Assembly: GCA_027578815.1 (NCBI GenBank) | Contig: JANBTH010000016.1 | Span: forward strand, 1-64,000 | DNA length: 64,000 nt | DNA from: Coemansia sp. RSA 1804 | Taxonomy: Eukaryota > Kickxellomycota > Kickxellomycetes > Kickxellales > Kickxellaceae | Direction of reading: 5' to 3' | Shown here: positions 1 through 9,069 of the stretch, piece after piece | Position numbering within the stretch: position 1 is the stretch's first letter | Layout of the letters: every line of letters begins with the position of its first letter | Translations under genes and position numbers: made by a program | The notes under the pieces: model-generated | What the model saw: the letters and a program-made list of their open reading frames with translations, nothing else | The model's database searches: none | Told to the model about the DNA's origin: nothing

Positions 1-702
1 CACATGCTTCGGTTTCCAAAGCTAGAGAGTTTAACTTTGAATAGCCCACCAGTTGATTGCAATGTGTTTTATACAGATATAATTTCCACATATTTGGAAA
101 AGCTGAATTTCCAAGGGAGTTGTAATTTATTTGTTGCTTCTACCAGGCTCAGGTTTACAAATGTTAACAATTTGACAATTGTACTACATAAGAATGAATC
201 ACTTGTCGACGACTTTTATATTGCAGCAGATCGTTATTTTGGGTATACTAGGATTGGGAGTACCTGTGAAGTTATTTTGCACCCGCAGATCGACACTCAG
301 CAAACAGTATCCTGGGTAGACGTTACTGATCTATGGATCAATAACATTGAGCCTAATGAACTTTTGAAATTCGTCACAAATCTTTATAACCTTCAAAAAC
401 TTACTGTTAGAAATATTTGTTTAGATGACGAATTATTGGCATTTGTTCGACTAGGTCTCGAAGAGGAGGTTCAAGGAAAGCTTGAGTTACTAGATACTAG
501 ACTTGAACATCTTTCATTTAATAATACCAAATTAGAAAACATCCACCAACTCCTTGCCATTCTCAATCACCCGTTTCTACGAATAAGATCATTGATGACA
601 TTTAAGATTAGCGAAATACAAGGTCCAATTGTTGAGAAAAGCTTGTTGCTCGAAGCAATGAGTGAGAACCTGAGATCAGCGATTAATATCAATCAGCTCT
701 GA
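1..702 (+). CDS. F-box/LRR-like protein, C-terminal part (5' truncated by window edge)
   Basis: The frame is open from base 1 to a TGA at 700-702, so this is at least 233 residues of a longer protein whose start lies outside the window. The residues alternate short hydrophobic stretches with Leu/Asn positions (for example LESLTLNSPP, LEHLSFNNTKLENI), as in irregular leucine-rich repeats. The style matches the C-terminal halves of three full-length genes here (46659, 52218, 58542), which carry an F-box-like N-terminus. By family knowledge such proteins could be substrate receptors of SCF ubiquitin ligases. No F-box is visible in this fragment, so the call is by resemblance only. It is more AT-rich than most genes in the window, which could mean weak expression or relaxed selection. 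Confidence 0.55.
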   Translation, partial: HMLRFPKLESLTLNSPPVDCNVFYTDIISTYLEKLNFQGSCNLFVASTRLRFTNVNNLTIVLHKNESLVDDFYIAADRYFGYTRIGSTCEVILHPQIDTQQTVSWVDVTDLWINNIEPNELLKFVTNLYNLQKLTVRNICLDDELLAFVRLGLEEEVQGKLELLDTRLEHLSFNNTKLENIHQLLAILNHPFLRIRSLMTFKISEIQGPIVEKSLLLEAMSENLRSAININQL

Positions 703-1501
703 TAATGATACGCGACTCTGTATAATGAGTGATAATCTGAGATCGGTGTCTGACATTTAACATCCCCACAAAGGATAATAAGAATGTTATAAGCTGTACT
801 GGACAATGAGCACCAACGTATAAAAGCCGTGGCTTGTCCTGAATAGTAGTTTGATAAGTTTCCTTATAGTAAATAACATACTTTTTGTATTCCACTTGAA
901 ACCCCATTGAAACACATATATTTCTTTTTATCTTTACATATTTTTATTATCTCTACACACGCACAGTCAGCAGACCCTGCTGTACTCACATGAAAGAATA
1001 GTAAAATACGCATGACTCAATTTTTAATTTTGTTTCTGCTTTCAAATTAACCCACCAAAATTTAATTTACTTGTGGCAGTCAATAGATTTTGTAAACTAC
1101 ACAAACGATATTATTACGCTTTGGGCAAATTCAACCTCAAAGCTTGGCCTTTTCCCAATTCAAAAGGTTTAGAAGCTAAACGTTTTTTGCCTTTTTCCAT
1201 AAAAGTACCCCAGCTGAACAAAATTTCTATTATTAGATAAAAAAAGCCAAGTATATCAAACCTCTAATGTCTGAAAGTAAATTCTTAACTGAACCTTGAT
1301 AACTCTTGAAAGGAGTGTGCCACTGCTTTTAATAAAGCGTTTGCAAATCATGTAAAGTCTAACAAGCATAGAAATTATGGCTACATGGAATGAAAAATAC
1401 CTTGAAACGTTAACATTGTTTCTGTTCATCCTTAAGCTGCGTAAGCAGTACCAATTCATATTATTTGTTTAATTTCTTTGGATTTTAAAAAACTGCGGTT
1501 T
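703..1501. other. AT-rich intergenic stretch
   Basis: No convincing gene. A minus-strand ORF at 689-907 (72 codons) begins with an ATG and vaguely resembles the small ORF family at 1502, 4559 and 26054 in its first dozen residues, but it overlaps the end of the preceding gene and lacks the TATA spacing of that family. Confidence 0.4.
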
Positions 1502-1756
1502 TCATGAGCCTTTGGATTTATCTCTTCTCATATCTACTGCCAATTTACTCACGGATAACATCGTGACCACAATATTGGTATTATTCAAAATTTTATTCTC
1601 ATTATCTTTCTTTTTTTCCTTTTTTATTGCTGCAACAATAGCCTCTTCGGTGGTTTCTATTGGTTTCACAAATGAGGTAACAGCTAGATTATTTGTTTTT
1701 CCTGTGATGGTGTTGACATATTTAATATAAGACTTGTATTGCGTAGAAGCAGCCAT
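1502..1756 (-). CDS. Small hypothetical protein, member 1 of a dispersed small-ORF family (84 aa)
   Basis: Function unknown. This ATG-to-stop ORF lies in AT-rich DNA. It matters because it aligns with two other small minus-strand ORFs in the window. It shares an MAA start, an I-x-Y-x-N-x(2)-T stretch and TSF/TSY near residue 28 with the copy at 26054-26351. It shares a Glu-Ala-Ile followed by a Lys/Glu-rich helix with the copy at 4559-4762. The end of the protein (I-V-V...V-D-M-R-R) also matches the end of the 26 kb copy (I-V-I...V-D-F-R-R). A TATATAAA element (minus strand, 1830-1837) sits 74-81 nt upstream of the ATG. There is no signal peptide or membrane helix. It could still be a chance ORF, but the family similarity argues against that. 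Confidence 0.4.
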   Translation of the reverse strand: MAASTQYKSYIKYVNTITGKTNNLAVTSFVKPIETTEEAIVAAIKKEKKKDNENKILNNTNIVVTMLSVSKLAVDMRRDKSKGS

Positions 1757-2442
1757 ATTCGAATAGAATTTTATTGTATAATAAATAACGGTGATGAAAA
1801 GAAATTCTAAACAATAGAGAATTGACTACTTTATATATCCTTTATCATTGCTGTGTCACTATAAAATCATTTATTAAATTCCTTTTAAATTTCTTAATAT
1901 AGCCTTATATAGAAACAGTCAGTAGATACATGCAATAATATGTCTTGAATCTACTAACATCAAGGTAGCCCTCATGACGTACATTGTAAAAGAAAATAGA
2001 ATAATGTTAGTTTAATTACATTTCTGTTTCTGTTTCCAAATTAAACTATAAAATTAGAATTGTCATACGTCTTTCTTGTATTTTTTTACACTAGACAAAT
2101 TAGATTACAGTTATTAGTTGGTCTTCAAGCTGATTGCTCAACTATTGAAGCATTTCCGTTTCATGTATATTTTACAACACTATTTTTTTGTTTATAGGAA
2201 TTATGTGGAAAAGGCGGGAGCACATTTGACCTGGCTTGGATTTACGGTTGCTAATGTGCCTCCTTATCATTTAAATCGGATTGTTGGTAGCTCATGGGAA
2301 TAAATACAACATATTTTCATATCCTCTTGTTCAGCCACATTCATGTCTGTAAAGAAAGTTGCCACAATCCTGTATGTTATTGTCTATGGATATACTGCCT
2401 GCGCCAAAAAAAGAAACAAATGAGAAAACAAAAATGAGAATT
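1757..2442. other. AT-rich intergenic stretch
   Basis: Apart from the TATA-like element at 1830 I see no gene. A plus-strand ORF at 2118-2303 lacks any recognisable domain or codon bias and is not called. Confidence 0.4.
1830..1837 (-). promoter_or_regulatory. TATA-box-like element upstream of small ORF 1502-1756
   Basis: The minus strand reads TATATAAA 74-81 nt upstream of the ATG. The related ORF at 26 kb has the identical octamer 75-82 nt upstream of its ATG, so the spacing is essentially conserved. Confidence 0.4.
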
Positions 2443-2916
2443 TCAGCCAAGCGCTTGCCGGCGGTATGCAAGTGCTACAACGAATATCAAGGACACCGCT
2501 CCAACGCATCCAGCGACCTGAAGAAACAATGGCTGGAAAAGCCGGAGTGGCCGGTTCTCTCTGGTCAGCGCTGTCTTTGTTGCAAAAAAGTACAACGTAG
2601 ATAGTATGAGCAGCACAATTGCCAGCACAAGGAAATATGCACTTGATATCCACGCTAATCGCGAGTACGTGCCAATGGTATCGCTAAAGTCACTATAGAT
2701 TATCGTTCCCGAAGCTACTATGGTCATCACAAGCTTGAACCACGAGAGAAAGTTGCGTTCGGCAGCAAATTGATCGCGAGCCATGCTGTTATCGTTCTCC
2801 ACGACACAATGCTTCCAGCCCAGCTTATCTTTGTTGCTATCAGCGGCTGCTGAAGCCTCTGTGGAGTCGTTATCTGGGATTGAGTGTTGTGTGGTCGGAT
2901 CGTTGTTTTCTACCAT
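2443..2916 (-). CDS. DUF202 domain small membrane protein
   Basis: 157 residues from an ATG at 2914-2916. The first 45 residues are polar (Asp/Asn/Ser-rich) and probably cytosolic. They are followed by ARDQFAAERNFLSWFKLVM, which fits the DUF202 signature (Arg...Ala-x-Glu-Arg-[TN]-Phe-Leu-[AS]-Trp). Three hydrophobic helices follow, at about residues 60-76, 88-112 and 128-150, as usual for the family. DUF202 is found as a stand-alone membrane protein and as the membrane part of vacuolar transporter chaperone (VTC) polyphosphate polymerase subunits. No SPX or catalytic VTC domain is present here, so this is the stand-alone type and its biochemical role is unknown. It is divergent from the TTC36-like gene; about 650 bp lie between them. 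Confidence 0.8.
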   Translation of the reverse strand: MVENNDPTTQHSIPDNDSTEASAAADSNKDKLGWKHCVVENDNSMARDQFAAERNFLSWFKLVMTIVASGTIIYSDFSDTIGTYSRLAWISSAYFLVLAIVLLILSTLYFFATKTALTRENRPLRLFQPLFLQVAGCVGAVSLIFVVALAYRRQALG

Positions 2917-3562
2917 GGTTTTGTCAATAGCGGATGTAATATTAAATAGCTCTAAAATGTGCTGATTACAAAGAAGAAAGAAAGAATAGTCGAGGCATCC
3001 GAAGAACTAAAGAGATGGATGAGAGTGGGAGTTAGCTAATCTGCGGAGGTTCTCCACTGACTTTTTTTACCCCCTGAAAATGAATGGCATTGGTAAAATG
3101 TTTTTCCCTGAGCCGATTTTCTAAACAATTCTTTTCCCTTTCCCCCCTTCCCCCCCTTTGTCGATCTTGTTCGCTGAGCCTTTTCCGCCATTACATTATC
3201 ATTCTTGCCGAGTCCTTCCGAATGAAGAAGAACGGGGTAAAGGAGAGAGCAGTTTGATTGATCAGCAGGCGATTAGATCATCATGACTGAAGAGGGCGAG
3301 GCAAAACAAAACAATGCGCCCGATTTGTCCGTCTGTGCTCCTGGCAAGTATAAGAAAATATTTAAAGAGAGCACGAGACTCGGAGTCTTTTTTTTCCCAC
3401 GGCTTGCCGGACCTTGGATGACTAGAATGCACACAACAACTGACGCATTGTTATGATCCTCTTTCGTTCTTCTCACCTCTCTTTTTTATATTTTCACTCT
3501 AGTTAAACGCAACACTAGCTATCAAAATTACAATTTTAGTTTATTTCTTGTATAACAGCAAC
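2917..3562. other. Divergent promoter region between DUF202 gene and TTC36-like gene
   Basis: About 650 bp without a supported ORF. It includes pyrimidine-rich runs (C/T tracts near 3130-3170) and poly-T tracts typical of fungal promoters. No specific operator was recognised. Confidence 0.4.
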
Positions 3563-4168
3563 ATGTCCAAGCACGACACAAATCTTGTCGACATACTAAT
3601 GTCCAGCACTGTTGACGGCGAGTATATCCGCGATCAGATTTCGGGCACCTACTGCTCGTACGCCGACGCCAACCAATCTAGGTCTCTTGAAGGATCCGCA
3701 GACAACCAGAGCGAGTACAAAGAGCTGGATAATGGCCTGCTAGAGTCGCTCAAGGCTAGAGAGCGCCAGGCAGTCCGGCTTGCAGAAACAGGCGGTGTCA
3801 GTGAGGCAGTGGATCAACTGAGCACCATTATAGACGACTGCTCTTTCTACGCATCTGCATACAACAACCGTGCGCAGGCCAACCGACTCCTTGGACGCAG
3901 CGCCGACGCTATTCTAGCAGACTTGGAATTGGCAATAAGGTTTGCCAACCCAGATAACAGCGATGGCGTTCTTGGCCAGGCGTACACGCAGAAGGGGATT
4001 GTTTACCGGGCGCTTGGTAACCAGGACGAAGCATTCGATAGCTTTTCAATGGGCGCAAAGTACGGGAATGAGATTTCGAAGATGGCGGCACCAAAGGAAA
4101 ACCCATACGCAAAACTTTGTGGGAAGATGGTATCTCAAGCAATGAGGCAGCTTCGCAATCCCATGTAG
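3563..4168 (+). CDS. TTC36: TTC36-like tetratricopeptide repeat protein
   Basis: 201 residues from the ATG at 3563. After a polar N-terminus (1-55) come helical TPR-like units: an Arg-rich helix beginning RERQAVRLAE, then ASAYNNRAQANRLLGRSADAILADLE, then GQAYTQKGIVYRALGNQDEAFDSF, with the TPR positions Ala8, Gly/Ala, Tyr and Ala20 recognisable. The last segment (ENPYAKLC...AMRQL) matches the conserved end of TTC36 proteins, where an NPYA-x-x-C core is typical. Length (about 190-200 aa) fits TTC36. TTC36 is a small soluble TPR scaffold. The mammalian protein has been linked to tyrosine catabolism, and the fungal role is not established. The gene is single-exon. Confidence 0.8.
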   Translation: MSKHDTNLVDILMSSTVDGEYIRDQISGTYCSYADANQSRSLEGSADNQSEYKELDNGLLESLKARERQAVRLAETGGVSEAVDQLSTIIDDCSFYASAYNNRAQANRLLGRSADAILADLELAIRFANPDNSDGVLGQAYTQKGIVYRALGNQDEAFDSFSMGAKYGNEISKMAAPKENPYAKLCGKMVSQAMRQLRNPM

Positions 4169-4558
4169 CCTGTCGGAGTTATTAGAGTTTTATGTGTATT
4201 TGATTGTGTGGTATTCAAACGCCATACGCGCGCATATAGGCAAGGCGTGTTCTGCTTTTTTATTATTATTGAATTTTACCAGGTTTTGAGTGGAGGTGAG
4301 CTTGAAGCAATCTGGTTCTTCCTGTTTGCTTGTTTGAGGATACCACGGTGTGGCGATTGAGCTTTTATCAGCCTTCTATACGTAGTCGTACCAATATATA
4401 CCAACCATTTTAAATCATCTTTTTTTGTTTTAATTGATTTCACATGTATTTGAACAATATTATCTTATTTCACGAATTGATTTTAAAAACTACAGCACTA
4501 GGACTTTAAATATATTAAACTAGATTTATATCTAAACTCTCAACTTTGATATCGTTTG
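4169..4558. other. Intergenic stretch
   Basis: 3' flank of the TTC36-like gene, then AT-rich sequence. A possible extra reading frame of the next small ORF (about 4517-4560, minus strand) is discussed under that feature. Nothing else is visible. Confidence 0.35.
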
Positions 4559-4762
4559 CTACAAATTTTTCTTATGAAGTCTTTTCTCGTTTTTTACAGC
4601 AAGAGCAATTGCCTCTTTTTCTACATCTTCAGGAGCGCAAGCAACATGATCATTAACAAAGCCTTTACTTCCTGCTTTAGTGTTTTCAAAAAAGAATAGA
4701 ACATGGTGTCTTGATTTCTTTGGTGTTTTCTTTACCGCCGTCGTTGTCGTTTTGTGTGGCAT
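4559..4762 (-). CDS. Small basic hypothetical protein, member 2 of the dispersed small-ORF family (67 aa)
   Basis: Function unknown. Starts at an ATG (4760-4762) and is Lys-rich. The stretch PEDVEKEAIALAVKNEKR aligns with TEEAIVAAIKKEKKK in the ORF at 1502-1756, and an upstream aromatic strand plus N-T-x-x-x-K aligns too. After the stop, one other frame on the same strand continues for about 16 codons (NDIKVESLDINLV) and resembles the C-terminal strand of member 1, so this copy may be frameshifted near its end or spliced. A weaker TATA-like element (CATAAAAT, minus strand, 4833-4840) lies about 71-78 nt upstream. Coding status is uncertain. Confidence 0.35.
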   Translation of the reverse strand: MPHKTTTTAVKKTPKKSRHHVLFFFENTKAGSKGFVNDHVACAPEDVEKEAIALAVKNEKRLHKKNL

Positions 4763-5304
4763 TTTGACAGTTATAATTCATTAATGTTGTGCGTTGATGG
4801 AAATAAAACAACAAAAAGAAAAAGGCAGGCAATATTTTATGCGAGGAATAGTTGCATGTTACAATTTTTATATTTACTTCTGCATGTGTAATTTAAGGGT
4901 AGAAACGTAAATATCGTGCATTTACAGAAATTTTGCTAGTACCAGCTGCTATTCACGAGATTGATCATATAAAATTTCTTTCATAAACAAGTGACTAGTC
5001 AGTTCTAGAAATAAAAATGTTTCTAGAAATGGATGGGTGCGTGGATGTTTCCATTTCCATTCCAATTTTTATTTTTGCTAATCCGAATGCGAGACCGGAA
5101 TAAATATAAAGCAAATATGGATACGTGAATATATCCGCAGTCGGAAATAAAAATTAATCCACGTTGGCTGTTGTTTCTAATTATATGCGCAGCTTTGGTC
5201 AGTACAAATAAAACATGTGGAACCTCCCCTCCCTCTTCCCCTCTAGCCAAAATAAAATACTTTTAGATTGTAAATTCAATTTCAAATAAAAAGGCAAGTC
5301 TAGT
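4763..5304. other. AT-rich intergenic stretch
   Basis: No gene supported. It contains A/T tracts and a run of short GGAAAT-like repeats around 5040-5130. The minus-strand ORF at 5023-5250 has no recognisable feature. Confidence 0.35.
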
Positions 5305-6978
5305 TTAATAATTACACAGGTGGTTGAATAGAACTTGGTTTTCAATATCAATAAGTTCGGAGCGAACATGATTGGAGGGGCACGCAGCAGGGTCGGCCTT
5401 TCTTGCCTCGATAGGACGATGCTCGCCCAGCGAAGCAACATCCCAGATAGACAGTCTGCGGGTGGTGCTGAAGCGGGCTTTGAACTGGTCAACAATGTAC
5501 TTGTCAAACATCTTGTTGCGCATACGCGAGTACTGGCGAGCAGAGGGCGACGGGTCGACCCTGCAGCAAAAGTACTGGCCGGTGCGCAGAATGATCTCTG
5601 TCTCAGGCCCGTAATTCGAGTCGATCAGGTCAAGAAGCCGCTGGATTTGCAGCGCAAAGTATGCGCGCGTGGTGAAGGCGGCGTCCCAGTTTGTTAGCGA
5701 GAACACAGCAACCTGGGCGCGGCCGTATGTTCTGGCCACGCCGTCTGACTCAGCAAGCTGTTGCCACCACGGCATGTCGTTGTTGTTATGGTGGGTAAGA
5801 CCATCCCATTTGCGCAGGTAGATGCGCGACTTGTTGGGCGGAGCCGCAGTTGTGCTGTAGTTGGTTCCAACGGGAGAATAGCCTCCATTGACCGGATCCA
5901 TGTCTATTATAACATTGCGGGTATCCACCCTGAAGCGCGTAAACTGGCGCTCGCCGTAGTCCTCGCACAGGCATTGGCTGAAGTTGCGGTACTGCGGGTG
6001 GTTGCACCACTGGCCCAGCGTGGTTATCATCTTCAAGTACCGCCGTGTGTTGGAGTCGCCGTACACATGCATCACCGGGTATCTGTCAACCAGACACTGC
6101 GCAAAGCGGCGGTAGTTGTAGCGCTGCATGCGGCAGGTGTAGGGAAGCCAGATCCGGTTGTGGTTGTCGGGAGGCAGGATATTACTAGTGGTGGTGTTAA
6201 ACGGAATGTCATCGGCTGCAACCCACCTGCCCTCTGGGTTGCTTTCCTGACACAATGGCAGGTCTTGATGCCTCGATATGCTGTAGATGCTCGATCCGTC
6301 GGTATCGACTACACTGACGGGTATGCAGCCGGTGATCTGCAGCGGTTCGGGCTCGTATTTGACTATCGGCAACCCGCCCTCAAAGTTCCACTGCGCGTCG
6401 CGGTACTCTATGAACCCGGCGGGAGAATAGACATCCACGTCGCGCAGCCGCACATCGGCCTCGTATATGTGCGCACCGTTCCTGGCACTGCCTTTGCTTC
6501 CTTGTAACAATGGCAACCCAAGCGTGTGAGGCGGCTGCTCTACCGGCTGGAGATGCACCGGAACGCTTATTCCGGTGGAGTTGCCAACCAGATCAAGCAA
6601 GATGCTGTCCCACGGGGCGTCGGGGAACGGGGTGTGGATGATTGCCGAGGAAGCAAGCAGAGGAGAGGAAGGTCTGGCGGGAAGCACAACACGAACACAT
6701 ATGGTTTCGCCTACCTCGATAGGCTGCTCCCAGGGAATGCTGACAAAGGGCGTCATCTCGGCTTCCGTCAAGCGCCAGTAGTCGTCGGGGATGGGGATGC
6801 TTGCACACATTGTGTTTTTTTCCCCGCTCCCTTTCACACCCGCGACATGCTGGTTGAAATAATAATCAAGATATAAGCAGAAGCTTCCTATGAAGAGCAG
6901 CACCAGGACAATAGCTCTGGGTCGCCGTCCAAGCGTCCTGTTCATTGTAATGGCAGCGCTGTCCCGTGTGCTGTACAT
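5305..6978 (-). CDS. NXPE/PC-esterase-like type II membrane protein
   Basis: 557 residues from the ATG at 6976-6978. A basic N-terminus and one helix (about residues 20-40) form a signal anchor, which suggests Golgi lumen or secretion. Residues about 75-215 resemble the beta-sandwich of neurexophilin/NXPE proteins (a Y-x-A-x-V-x-L strand and a later A-x-W). Next comes a PMR5/PC-esterase-type region: W-L-P-Y-x-C, then VYGDSNTRRYL holding the GDS nucleophile motif. The C-terminus ends in SNHVR and QVLFNHLCN, the position where this family carries its catalytic His. The Asp of the usual DxxH is not obvious. Family members modify glycans, often by O-acetyl transfer or hydrolysis; the substrate here is unknown. 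A good 3' splice-like site (TTGCTTGCAG) sits just upstream of the ATG, so a 5' non-coding exon is possible. The start at residue 12 (6945) is an alternative. Confidence 0.7.
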   Translation of the reverse strand: MYSTRDSAAITMNRTLGRRPRAIVLVLLFIGSFCLYLDYYFNQHVAGVKGSGEKNTMCASIPIPDDYWRLTEAEMTPFVSIPWEQPIEVGETICVRVVLPARPSSPLLASSAIIHTPFPDAPWDSILLDLVGNSTGISVPVHLQPVEQPPHTLGLPLLQGSKGSARNGAHIYEADVRLRDVDVYSPAGFIEYRDAQWNFEGGLPIVKYEPEPLQITGCIPVSVVDTDGSSIYSISRHQDLPLCQESNPEGRWVAADDIPFNTTTSNILPPDNHNRIWLPYTCRMQRYNYRRFAQCLVDRYPVMHVYGDSNTRRYLKMITTLGQWCNHPQYRNFSQCLCEDYGERQFTRFRVDTRNVIIDMDPVNGGYSPVGTNYSTTAAPPNKSRIYLRKWDGLTHHNNNDMPWWQQLAESDGVARTYGRAQVAVFSLTNWDAAFTTRAYFALQIQRLLDLIDSNYGPETEIILRTGQYFCCRVDPSPSARQYSRMRNKMFDKYIVDQFKARFSTTRRLSIWDVASLGEHRPIEARKADPAACPSNHVRSELIDIENQVLFNHLCNY

Positions 6979-7629
6979 GGCCTGCAAGCAAGTAAGATGT
7001 ATGAATGACAATATGTTAGGAATGGGCTACGTTGATTTTAAGCGAGTTGGATGAGAGAAATGAGAGAAGACGCGGATTTAGCTTGTTATTTTCATACATT
7101 TTTCCAATTGTCGTGGAAATAGGAAACCTACTTAGCTTCCAGTTTTTATTGTGTGGAAACGTAAAGAAAAAACGACATGGCTAGAAAGAATGGCATCAAG
7201 TCGTTCTTTTTCATGGGGTTTTCTTTATTTTTAACTAACCAACTAACCAGAAAACTGGGACAAGATATCCGGATTTTGTTTTTTTTTTTTGAAAGAGGAA
7301 GTGTTTTGGGTTTTTACTTTGTTTACTTGCCCTTTTTCCACAAACATACACAAAGAAAAATAAAGGGAAAAAGAAATCCAAAAATGGACAATCCATTCGA
7401 CAAATGACATTGCAACATGGCGCCTCTTCATTTCATAAAGCAAAAGCAAATTCCATATGCACACGCTGCAGCCTTTTAAATTTCCTGTTTCTTTTGCATG
7501 CAGCAGCGGCTCTTTTCAAACACGACAATAGTAATCAAATCAAATCAAGACTAATCAGAAGCAAAGAATGTGAAAGTAACCGGAATATTATGGCGGGGGA
7601 AAACGCTCCCCTCCCCCCAATTTTCATTC
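6979..7629. other. Intergenic stretch upstream of the NXPE-like gene
   Basis: About 650 bp, AT-rich, with poly-T runs near 7270-7290. It acts as the 5' flank of the minus-strand gene ending at 6978 and the 3' flank of the gene at 7630-8769. The overlapping ORFs at 7177-7464 are low-complexity and not called. Confidence 0.4.
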
Positions 7630-8769
7630 TCACACAGCGTGGATGTCGGGCAGCTTGCTGGCATCGTGGTGCAGGCGACTCTGCTCGTCGTGCACATCGG
7701 GATCCTCATCGTCTCTCCTGGCATCGAGCAGCTCGGTTCGCTCGCGCGCCTCGACGGGCGTCAGACCATCGATGGCAACGTAGAACTCGGGATTGTTCGG
7801 ATCGCGCTGGCAGGAGGCAACGTCGGTCTGGTCGCGGTTATGGCTGACGCAGCGGGCCGCAGAGATCTCATACACGTTGGCCAGTCTGCTCTTCAGCGCA
7901 AGGTCCTTGAATACGCCGGCGCGCTCGAGCTTTCTGTTGCCGTCGGCGGTGCGGCGGATGCCCGAGTACGGCGCGCCGAACGACGGCACCATCGGGAGCT
8001 GCCGCACGAACTTGCACACCGGCTTGATCCGCCCCGACGACAGGTCGCGGTTGATGTCGCAGGTCGCCAGCGTCTCGGGCGGCCGGGCGCCGCCGAGCGG
8101 ATCCCTGGCAGCCGAGCCAGAGCCTGAGCTAGAAGCAGAAGTCGTGTCCTTCTCATCCTTGGCAGTCGGACTTCCGTCGCCCGCCGCCGCCACGGCACGT
8201 GCCTTGGCATCGTGACCATCGCCGGCCTGCGCGGCATCCTCGAGCGCACGGGCCACCTCCTCCTTGATGCTCGATGTCTTCGGATGCTGCAGCACAAGCG
8301 ACCCCATGTACGTCCACAGCTCGCCGTCGGACCACAGGCCCTGGTAGATAGTGTTGTTGGCAACCATGTTGTAGTGCGCAATGACCTTCAGCGTGTACGC
8401 GGCCGCCCGCGAGTCGTCCTGGTCGATCTTTGCCTGCAGATACATTCCCTTGCGCGAGCTGCTGTCGATGTAGTGCGCCGACGCGTACTCCGTCACCCGC
8501 CCCGCCCGCACGCTGCTGTCGTTGGCTGCGGCGCGCACCTGCAGCAGAACAACCAGCTGGTCGTTGCTCAGCTTCTGCAGCGAGATCGCGCCAGAGTCCC
8601 ACCCGACGCCAATCCACTCGGTGCCCGCTGGCGCTGTCGTCGTGTTGAGCTGCACCGACGCCGACGCCTGGGTGATGTCGTGCGCGTCGTCCGGAACCTC
8701 CCACAGCAGGCTGACATCCAATCCGCGCGCCAGGCCGGCGAGCGCTAGAAGTAGAAGAAGCACAAGCAT
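7630..8769 (-). CDS. Secreted protein of unknown function
   Basis: 379 residues from the ATG at 8767-8769 (an upstream in-frame GTG is not used). A clear signal peptide (LVLLLLLALAGLARG, residues 2-16) is followed by a beta-rich region (about 17-180) with Trp/Gly motifs such as TEWIGVGWDSG and several NxT/NxS sequons. A low-complexity Ala/Ser/Asp/Gly linker follows (about 185-235). The C-terminal region (240-365) has scattered Cys and ends in a His/Asp-rich tail. The single membrane helix is the signal peptide, so the product is probably secreted or in the wall. I do not recognise the family. Codon use is strongly GC3-biased, like the neighbouring myosin, which supports a real expressed gene. 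Confidence 0.65.
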   Translation of the reverse strand: MLVLLLLLALAGLARGLDVSLLWEVPDDAHDITQASASVQLNTTTAPAGTEWIGVGWDSGAISLQKLSNDQLVVLLQVRAAANDSSVRAGRVTEYASAHYIDSSSRKGMYLQAKIDQDDSRAAAYTLKVIAHYNMVANNTIYQGLWSDGELWTYMGSLVLQHPKTSSIKEEVARALEDAAQAGDGHDAKARAVAAAGDGSPTAKDEKDTTSASSSGSGSAARDPLGGARPPETLATCDINRDLSSGRIKPVCKFVRQLPMVPSFGAPYSGIRRTADGNRKLERAGVFKDLALKSRLANVYEISAARCVSHNRDQTDVASCQRDPNNPEFYVAIDGLTPVEARERTELLDARRDDEDPDVHDEQSRLHHDASKLPDIHAV

Positions 8770-9069
8770 TGTTGAATAAGGTTTAGTTCTACTTATAAAA
8801 TTTAACACATTAGCAGAAAACTAGAGAAAGGAAGAGAAGAAAACAGGCGGATCCGAGATGAAAGAGGAAGCAGGCCAGCAATCGTCGACCGAAACTCTGA
8901 AAATCGTGGTGGAGTCAAAAATAGCCCCTTGCATAAATACTGCGGGGGAACCCTTACTTTTTTAGCCCCGCGGGTATTAAATGATGTTATTAATAGGACA
9001 TCACATCCGAAGAGGTGAAGGAAGAAAATAAGCTGTAGTGAAGGCGAAAGGGCGGAATAGCAGCGCCAC
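8770..9069. other. Short intergenic stretch between the secreted-protein and myosin genes
   Basis: 300 bp that serve as promoter of the minus-strand gene below and 3' flank of the myosin gene. A TTTTATAAG element (minus strand, about 8792-8800) lies 23-31 nt from the ATG. No gene seen. Confidence 0.4.

Noticed and set aside
689..907. Minus-strand ORF of 72 codons
   Set aside because: It has a weak resemblance to the tiny ORF family in its first residues, but overlaps the stop of the first gene and has no TATA element at the family distance.
5761..6507. Plus-strand ORF (248 codons) opposite the NXPE-like gene
   Set aside because: Antisense shadow with no signature, overlapping a minus-strand gene with a clear GDS esterase motif and signal anchor.
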